DNA of 64,000 nt from Pseudolabrys sp. FHR47 (lineage in GTDB: Bacteria > Pseudomonadota > Alphaproteobacteria > Rhizobiales > Xanthobacteraceae), in NCBI RefSeq assembly GCF_005153485.1, contig NZ_CP039740.1, forward strand, positions 4,453,520 to 4,517,519, given 5' to 3'. Below are positions 58,704-64,000 of this stretch, in pieces (position 1 is the stretch's first letter; each line of letters opens with the position of its first letter). Made by a program: the position numbers and the translations under genes. The notes below the pieces were generated by a model. The model saw nothing but the letters and a program-made list of their open reading frames with translations, was not told where the DNA came from and ran no database searches.

Positions 58704-59582
58704 TCATCCGCGCACGGCAATTGCTTCGGCGATGGCCACGGTGCGCCGTGCCATTTCGGCGTGAAGGCGCTCGACCATCCGGCCGTCAATGGACACCACG
58801 CCCTTGGACTTGTTCTCCGGCAGATCGAAGGCCGCGATCATCTTGCGCGCCCATTCGACTTCCGCCTCGCTCGGCGAAAACGCCTTATTGCACGGCTCGA
58901 TCTGGTTCGGGTGAATGAGCGTCTTGCCGTCCATGCCGAGCTCGACACCCTGCTGGCATTCGGCGGCGAAGCCTTCGGCATTGCTCAGATCGTTGTAGAC
59001 GCCATCGAGCACTTCGACGCCGTAGATGCGCGCGGCCGCGATCACGGTCGTCAGCCACGGCAGCATCGGCGCCCGGCCAGGCACCAGCCGCGCCCGCGTA
59101 TCCTTGGCCAGATCATTGGTGCCGAGCACGAAGCAGGACAGCCGCGCTTCGGAATCCTTGGCCTCGGCGGCGATCGACAGAATGTTGAAGATGGCGAGCG
59201 GCGTCTCGATCATGGCCCAGACCCGCGTCTTCGCCGGGGTATGCATATCGAGCAGGCGCCGGCCAATCATCTCCAGCGTCTCGGCCGACTGCACCTTGGG
59301 GATGAGAATCGCGTCCGGCGCCGCCTGTGCCGCGGCCGCAAGGTCCTCGGCATGCCACGGCGTATCGACGGCATTGGTCCGGATGATGACTTCGCGGGCG
59401 CCGAAACCGCCGGCCTTCACCGCGTCGGCAACCTGCTTGCGCGCCGCCTCCTTAGCGTCGGGGGCGACCGAGTCCTCAAGGTCGAGGATCACGCCGTCGG
59501 CGGGAAGGGTTTTCGCCTTCTCCAGCGCGCGGGCATTCGACCCGGGCATGTAGAGGACACTGCGGCGCGGACGGATGGTCAT
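58704..59582 (-). CDS. HpcH/HpaI aldolase/citrate lyase family protein (CoA-ester lyase)
   Basis: A 292-residue CitE-type TIM-barrel enzyme. RRSVLYMPGSNARALEKA, VILDLEDSVAPDAK, VIIRTNAVDTPWHAEDL, IPKVQSAETLE, ETPLAIFNILSIA, FVLGTNDLAKDTRAR and DGKTLIHPNQIEPCN are the diagnostic blocks. Members act on malyl-, citramalyl- or methylmalyl-CoA; the substrate here is undecided. MTIRPRRSVLYMPG at 59582 is the family start. Confidence 0.92.
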   Translation of the reverse strand: MTIRPRRSVLYMPGSNARALEKAKTLPADGVILDLEDSVAPDAKEAARKQVADAVKAGGFGAREVIIRTNAVDTPWHAEDLAAAAQAAPDAILIPKVQSAETLEMIGRRLLDMHTPAKTRVWAMIETPLAIFNILSIAAEAKDSEARLSCFVLGTNDLAKDTRARLVPGRAPMLPWLTTVIAAARIYGVEVLDGVYNDLSNAEGFAAECQQGVELGMDGKTLIHPNQIEPCNKAFSPSEAEVEWARKMIAAFDLPENKSKGVVSIDGRMVERLHAEMARRTVAIAEAIAVRG

Positions 59583-59643
59583 GTGGAACCCCATTTCAAT
59601 GAACACCCGACCCTACCGTCCACGCGCGGTGCATGCCACTGTC

Positions 59644-60423
59644 ATGGCGATGATCTCGACCAAAGACGATACATGGCTCGCGGGCGTCGACGGCTGCCCA
59701 GGCGCCTGGCTCGCGGTATTCGCCCGGCCGGACGGCGTGATCCTGCCGCCGCGCATCGTAAAGCGCTTTGCCGATGTCGCCTTCGGCGATGAGCGGCCGG
59801 CCATCATCGCCGTCGACATGCCGATCGGCCTCCCCGAGCAAAGCCCGGCCGGCGGTCGATTGGCCGAGCGCGAAGCGCGGGCGCTGCTCGGCGAGCGCCG
59901 ATCGAGTGTGTTCCGCATTCCGTCGCGCCGTGCCGTCGAGGCCAGCGTGGCGCCCGAGCCCGCAGATGCGCGCGAGCGCTTTTTCGCCGCCTGCGCCGTT
60001 GCACGCGAAACCTCGGACGACAGCAAGGGCTTTGCCAAACAGGGCTTCTACATTCTCGACAAGGTAACTGAGGTCGACGCTTTCCTGCGCGCGTACGACG
60101 ATCATGTGGGGCGCGTGTTCGAGACCCACCCCGAGCTGGCCTTCGTGATGATGAATGACGGCGCGCCGCTTGAACTGCCGAAGAAGGTGAAGAGCCGGGT
60201 GTATCCGCCGGGGCTCGATTTGCGGCGCGCGTTGTTAGTGCGCGCCGGCATTGACGAAAGCGTGGCGGCAATGAAAGCCCCGAAGGGCGCCAGCGACGAC
60301 GATCTGATCGACGCGCTCGCCTGCCTCATCACGGCTCGACGCCTGTTCCGGCGCGAAGCGCGATCCTGGCCCGAGAACCCGCCGCGCGACGAGCACGGCT
60401 TGCCGATGGCGATCTGGGCGTAA
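59644..60423 (+). CDS. DUF429 domain-containing protein
   Basis: A 259-residue RNase H-like-fold protein. WLAGVDGCPGAWLAVF (about 10-25), AVDMPIGLPE (about 57-66), VFRIPSRRAV, then FETHPELAFVMMN and a C-terminal ASDDDLIDALACLITARRL are the DUF429 pattern, with conserved Asp residues that suggest a nuclease-like fold. The role is unknown. ATG 59644 is taken; 59650 is equally possible. It is divergent from the lyase gene with 61 bases between. Confidence 0.86.
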   Translation: MAMISTKDDTWLAGVDGCPGAWLAVFARPDGVILPPRIVKRFADVAFGDERPAIIAVDMPIGLPEQSPAGGRLAEREARALLGERRSSVFRIPSRRAVEASVAPEPADARERFFAACAVARETSDDSKGFAKQGFYILDKVTEVDAFLRAYDDHVGRVFETHPELAFVMMNDGAPLELPKKVKSRVYPPGLDLRRALLVRAGIDESVAAMKAPKGASDDDLIDALACLITARRLFRREARSWPENPPRDEHGLPMAIWA

Positions 60424-60444
60424 CGCCTGCGTCAAACTCGGCGC

Positions 60445-60560
60445 GCTCCCTCTCCCCTCGGGGGAGAGGGTTGGGGTGAGGGGGCAAGTGAATCCATGAG
60501 TTTGTAACCCCTCACCCGGCACGCTAACGCGTGCCGACCTCTCCCTATGGGAGAGGTGAA
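60445..60560. repeat. Extragenic palindrome, family B, copy 4
   Basis: Outer arms TCCCTCTCCC/GGGAGAGG with inner GGGGTGAGGG and CCCTCACCC, and an apical GGCACGCTAACGCGTGCC stem. It lies between converging genes. Confidence 0.87.
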
Positions 60561-60571
60561 AGGAGGGAAGC

Positions 60572-62221
60572 TTAGCGCGCGCCTACCGTATACCGTCCTG
60601 GATACTGCGGCTGGCGATCCGTCGTCTCGCCCGGTTTGATGATCTTGTAGAGCTGGAAGCGGTCGCCGTCGGCGACAAGCTTGAGGTGCGACGGATAGGG
60701 ATTGGGCGCATCGTCTTCGGTGAACAAGACATAGAGATAATCGAACTTGGTCCAGTTCAGCCAGAAAGCCGGCGTGCCCGGCTGCGGCTGCTCGGCGGCG
60801 ACGATGAGCTGCGCCACCGACGGCGGCGTGCCGTCATGAATGTCGGCGTAATCCTCGTAGGCCGGCTTGACGTGAACGATCTGCTTGCCCGGCACCGTGA
60901 ACAAGGTCGTCACCAGCGCCGAGCGTTCAATCGTGGCCATACAGGCCGCATGAACGAGGCCGAGATCGCGCACGTCGTCGCCCATCGACCGGTCGGAATA
61001 AGAGACGAACACCTTCGAGCCGGGTGCAATGCGCTTCACTGAGGCGCGTAGCTGACTCGTCGTGTCCGAAAGCTGCGTCCAGTTGTAGTCGATCTCGATC
61101 AGCCGCGCGGCCATCAGCACGATAAGCACGATCATGAAGCCGCGACGTACCAGACGGCGGCGCAGCTCGAGATCGCCGCATGCAAAAATCATGAAGGCGA
61201 CGCCAATCGGAACGCGTTGGTCGGTCATGTAGGTGTCGAACATCACGCGTGGCAACGCCAGATAAATGACGCCGGCGACCAGCAGCAGCACATAGACCAA
61301 CGGGTGGAAGCGCAGCACGCGATGGCGCACCGCCCAGACGATGGAGGCGCCGAGCACAGTGACGATCAGAAAAGCCGCGATGTCCGAGTAGTCGGCGATG
61401 ACATACATCAGGCCGTCGATCTTGCCGCGCTGCTCCCAGTAGACGTTGCCGGCCAGCCCCAAGGTCGGGCTAGCCCACAGCAGCGGCGCGGCGACAAGGA
61501 ACGGCAGACCGCCGCAGACGAACTCGGCGATGCGCGCCGGCCAACCTTTATCGCGAGAAGTCGCGCCGCGCCGATCCCAGAGCCTCAGCACTTCGTAAGA
61601 CAGAATGCCGATGCCATACACACCGAGCGCCGACAGATGGCAGAAGAACAGCAGCGGCACGCTCGCCGCCGACAAGAGGTAGCGCCACGGCCAAGCACGA
61701 TCGCGCAGCGCCACCCAGCCGGCCATCGCCCACAGCGCGATGCCGATGCCGAACAGATAATTCATCAGTCCGACGAGGAAGACGTAGTTGTACAGAAGCG
61801 GAAACGCGAACAGCGGTGTCGTCGACCAGCGGCCGATCAGGGCGCGGTTGAGCGCCAGCGACCCCGAGATGATCAGCGCGAACATCGCCACCATGTAGAT
61901 CTGGCCGGCGACGTAGATGTTCACGCCCGCGCGCGCCAGCCATGGCACGATAAAGTCCATGGTCAGGTTCGGGATCACCTGCCAGTTGATCTGGTAGAAC
62001 TCGGCCAGCCGCGGATTCTTGTCGAGCGTCGCCAGCACCTGCATGCGCGCGAGATGATTGACGTAGTCCGACAGCGGCGGCAGCGGATGGGTCCAGACCG
62101 GGATCGAAATCAGCAGCGTAAACGCCGCGAACAGCACGACGATCTGTCCGCCGGAAAAGCCGTGCGAGCGGTGACGCGCAATGGTCGGCTCGGCGTTATC
62201 CGGCCTGGTTGGTGACAGCAT
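60572..62221 (-). CDS. Large multi-pass membrane protein, possible GT-C-type transferase
   Basis: A 549-residue protein with about ten hydrophobic helices over residues 25-380 and a periplasmic C-terminal domain (about 385-549). The first loop, THPLPPLSDYVNHLARMQVL, has an acidic residue placed as in GT-C membrane transferases, but no definite catalytic signature is seen. NVYWEQRGKIDGLMYV and LWASPTLGLAG are distinctive. It may be a polyprenyl-linked sugar transferase. ATG 62221 is preferred over GTG 62272. Confidence 0.72.
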   Translation of the reverse strand: MLSPTRPDNAEPTIARHRSHGFSGGQIVVLFAAFTLLISIPVWTHPLPPLSDYVNHLARMQVLATLDKNPRLAEFYQINWQVIPNLTMDFIVPWLARAGVNIYVAGQIYMVAMFALIISGSLALNRALIGRWSTTPLFAFPLLYNYVFLVGLMNYLFGIGIALWAMAGWVALRDRAWPWRYLLSAASVPLLFFCHLSALGVYGIGILSYEVLRLWDRRGATSRDKGWPARIAEFVCGGLPFLVAAPLLWASPTLGLAGNVYWEQRGKIDGLMYVIADYSDIAAFLIVTVLGASIVWAVRHRVLRFHPLVYVLLLVAGVIYLALPRVMFDTYMTDQRVPIGVAFMIFACGDLELRRRLVRRGFMIVLIVLMAARLIEIDYNWTQLSDTTSQLRASVKRIAPGSKVFVSYSDRSMGDDVRDLGLVHAACMATIERSALVTTLFTVPGKQIVHVKPAYEDYADIHDGTPPSVAQLIVAAEQPQPGTPAFWLNWTKFDYLYVLFTEDDAPNPYPSHLKLVADGDRFQLYKIIKPGETTDRQPQYPGRYTVGAR

Positions 62222-62433
62222 GTGAATTTGAGCCTGATGCGAGGCTACCAGTGATCCAATCGACCTGAACACGCGATGAATGCGGAGCCTGCCAGAAGAT
62301 AGTTACGAAGGGCCTGATGGAACCCGACGTGCCGGTGCGGCAGCGGCGGCCGGCAGATCGTCGCACCGGGTTGCCTCGCCCGCGCCTATATGAGAGGCAA
62401 ACGCCCGTTCCAGGAGACGCCCAGGAGACGTCC

Positions 62434-63099
62434 ATGAGCTTCCCGCAACGCCTGATCGAGGGTTACAGCGCCTTTGCCGGCGGCCGGCTCAAATCCGAGC
62501 AGGACCGCTTCCGCCAACTCGCCGAAATCGGCCAGAGCCCGGAAATCATGGTCATCGGCTGCTGCGATTCGCGGGTCGCGCCGGAGGCCATTTTCGATGC
62601 CGGACCGGGCGAACTTTTCGTCGCCCGCAATATCGCCAATCTGGTGCCGCCCTACACGCCGGACGGGGCCCAGCGCGCCGTCTCGGCCGCGCTCGAATTC
62701 GCGGTGCAGGCGCTGCGCGTCAAACACATCGTCGTGCTCGCCCACGCCCAGTGCGGCGGCATCCGCGCCTATGCCGAGGAAGCGGCGCCGCTCTCGCCCG
62801 GCGATTTCATCGGCCGCTGGATCGAGCTTCTCGAACCGGCGGCCAAGGTGGTTGGACCGCGTGGCGATCGCGGCATGACCGAATATCTCACGGCGCTTGA
62901 GCAGCAGGCGGCGGTGTCCACCCTGGACAACCTGATGACCTTTCCGTGCATCAGCATCCTGGTCGAGCGCGGCAAGCTGCAGCTTCACGCCGCCTATTTC
63001 GGCGTCGCCACCGGCGACCTATCGGTTTACGACCCGGCGCAGAAGAAATTCGTGCGGATCGAGCCTGCCGATGCGCCGTTCAAGAGCCCGGGGTTTTGA
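62434..63099 (+). CDS. Beta-class carbonic anhydrase
   Basis: A 221-residue zinc enzyme that hydrates CO2. Zinc ligands are Cys43 (GCCDSRVAPE), His104 and Cys107 (LAHAQCGG), with the Asp45/Arg47 pair in the same block. LFVARNIANLVPPY is also typical. AGGAGACG lies at good spacing; the 13-base stretch around it is duplicated (CAGGAGACGCC, CAGGAGACGTC). Supplies bicarbonate to carboxylases. Confidence 0.96.
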   Translation: MSFPQRLIEGYSAFAGGRLKSEQDRFRQLAEIGQSPEIMVIGCCDSRVAPEAIFDAGPGELFVARNIANLVPPYTPDGAQRAVSAALEFAVQALRVKHIVVLAHAQCGGIRAYAEEAAPLSPGDFIGRWIELLEPAAKVVGPRGDRGMTEYLTALEQQAAVSTLDNLMTFPCISILVERGKLQLHAAYFGVATGDLSVYDPAQKKFVRIEPADAPFKSPGF

Positions 63100-63104
63100 T
63101 ACAG

Positions 63105-63199
63105 GTCGTCCCCGCGAAGGCGGGGACCCATACGCCGCGTCCTCTCGATAGCGTGTTGGCTATGGGTCCCGGGCCTCGCTGACGCTCGCCCGGGACGAC
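63105..63199. repeat. Extragenic palindrome, family A, copy 7
   Basis: GTCGTCCCCGCGAAGGCGGGGACCC-type left arm and a right arm ending CGGGACGAC, with GGGACCCATA facing TATGGGTCCC. Lies between converging genes. Confidence 0.87.
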
Positions 63200-63206
63200 A
63201 TCCTTA

Positions 63207-64000
63207 TCACGCCGCCTTTTTCTTCGCTTGAAGAAGCTTGCGGTTGATAAGCGCTTCGGCGATCTGGATCGCATTGAGCGCCGCGCCCTTGCGCAGGTTG
63301 TCGGACACGACCCACATTTCGAGGCCGTTCTCGATCGTCGGGTCGGTGCGGATGCGGCTGATATAGGTCGCATCCTCGCCGCCGCTTCATACGGCGTGAC
63401 GTAACCGCCCGGCTCGCGCTTGTCGATGACGAGACAGCCCGGCGCCGAACGCAGATATCGCGTGCTTCATCTTCCGTGATGGGGTTCTCGAACTCGATGT
63501 TCACGGCTTCGAATGCGACACGAACACCGGCACGCGAACGCAGGTGCCGTTAGCTTGATCTTGGGGTCGAGAATTTTCTTGGTCTCGACCACCATCTTCC
63601 ACTCTTCCTTGTGTAGCCGTCTTCCATGAAGACGTCGATCTGCGGAATACGTTGAAGGCGATGCGCTTCGGGAATTTCTTGTTCTGCACTTCGTCGAGCG
63701 TGAACACCGACTTGGTCTGCGAGAACAGTTCGTCCATCGCATCCTTGCCGGCGCCCGACACCGATTGATAGTCGCGACGACCACGCGCTTGATCTTCGCC
63801 TTGTCGTGCAGCGGCTTGAGCGCGACGACGAGCTGCGCCGTCGAGCAGTTCGGATTGGCGATGATGTTCTTCTTGCGGAAGCCGTCGAGCGCATGCGCGT
63901 TCACTTCCGGAACGATCAGCGGCACGTCCGGATCATGCGCCAGGTCGACGAGTTGTCGATCACCACCGCGCCTTGCGCCGCGATCTTCGGCGACATTCCT
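63207..64000 (-). pseudogene. asd: Aspartate-semialdehyde dehydrogenase, partial, frameshifted (probable sequence errors)
   Basis: The minus strand carries the end of Asd. It makes aspartate semialdehyde for lysine, threonine and methionine. Recognisable pieces in three frames, in order: [55 protein letters not shown] (the catalytic Cys), [66 protein letters not shown] and [20 protein letters not shown]. At least eight one-base losses separate them. Each would be repaired by adding one base, usually to a short run. The N-terminus lies beyond base 64000. Real decay is possible, but read errors at a contig end fit better. Confidence 0.8.

Noticed and set aside
60424..60571. A short CRISPR-like array suggested by repeated CCCTCACC and CCTCTCCC blocks.
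   Set aside because: The blocks are arms of one family B palindrome and not regularly spaced direct repeats. No CRISPR array is present in the window.
63207..64000. asd as a true pseudogene.
   Set aside because: The one-base losses are confined to the last 620 bases of the window and fit read errors; the call is kept as frameshifted with this caution.

Overview
The window reads as chromosomal DNA of a GC-rich alphaproteobacterium of the order Hyphomicrobiales (Rhizobiales), in the Bradyrhizobium/Xanthobacteraceae neighbourhood. The reasons are the high GC content, the mdh-sucC-sucD-odhA-odhB-lpd citric-acid-cycle cluster, the acnA/ccmABCDG divergent pair, the dapF-mtaB-ftsY-yciB and ffh-rpsP-rimM-trmD-rplS clusters, and the many short extragenic palindromes typical of that group. 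The taxon is inferred from gene order and protein character; no search was run.

Layout. 1-6461: the end of a SulP anion transporter, an EamA permease, priA and xerC (divergent), and two small membrane proteins. 6614-16061: a minus-strand energy block, mdh, sucCD, odhA, odhB, a small membrane protein, lpdA. 16062-17058: about 1 kb without a credible gene that holds a large palindrome and a folded segment preceded on the minus strand by a consensus-like sigma-70 promoter. 17059-31548: housekeeping and accessory genes (DUF1003, zapE, two GNAT acetyltransferases, thpR, arylesterase/ABC exporter pair, BI-1 protein, GST, DUF2794, DUF1223, acnA). 31818-34897: ccmA-B-C-D-G for cytochrome c maturation (ccmE, F and H are not here). 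34989-40437: an acyltransferase, then yciB, ftsY, mtaB and dapF on the minus strand with an RluA-family gene running against them. 40578-43717: a three-gene periplasmic group and an AT-richer island. 43718-47947: ffh, rpsP, a GIY-YIG nuclease gene, rimM, trmD, rplS. 48044-50165: divergent kynureninase-like and tryptophan 2,3-dioxygenase genes. 50227-57503: leuC and leuD separated by a lower-GC minus-strand cassette (two-LamG membrane protein plus CARDB-like protein) and small accessory genes. 57575-64000: a DUF6494-like protein, bactofilin, CoA-ester lyase, DUF429 protein, a large membrane protein, beta-carbonic anhydrase and an error-ridden copy of asd running off the end.

Four families of extragenic inverted repeats lie between and sometimes inside genes: family A (GTCAT/GTCGTCCCC type, 7 copies), family B (CCCTCCCC / CCTCTCCC type, 4 copies), family C (CCTCATCCTGAGGAGC type, one full copy and one split pair), family D (GCGCATGACC type, 1 copy). 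They supply stop codons (ccmC, GIY-YIG gene), a start codon (rimM) and sequence next to ribosome-binding sites (ffh, trmD).

The most interesting items are the GIY-YIG nuclease gene bracketed by the two halves of a family C repeat inside the conserved rpsP-rimM operon, the promoter-linked folded region at 16608-17055, and the undescribed LamG/CARDB pair between leuC and leuD.
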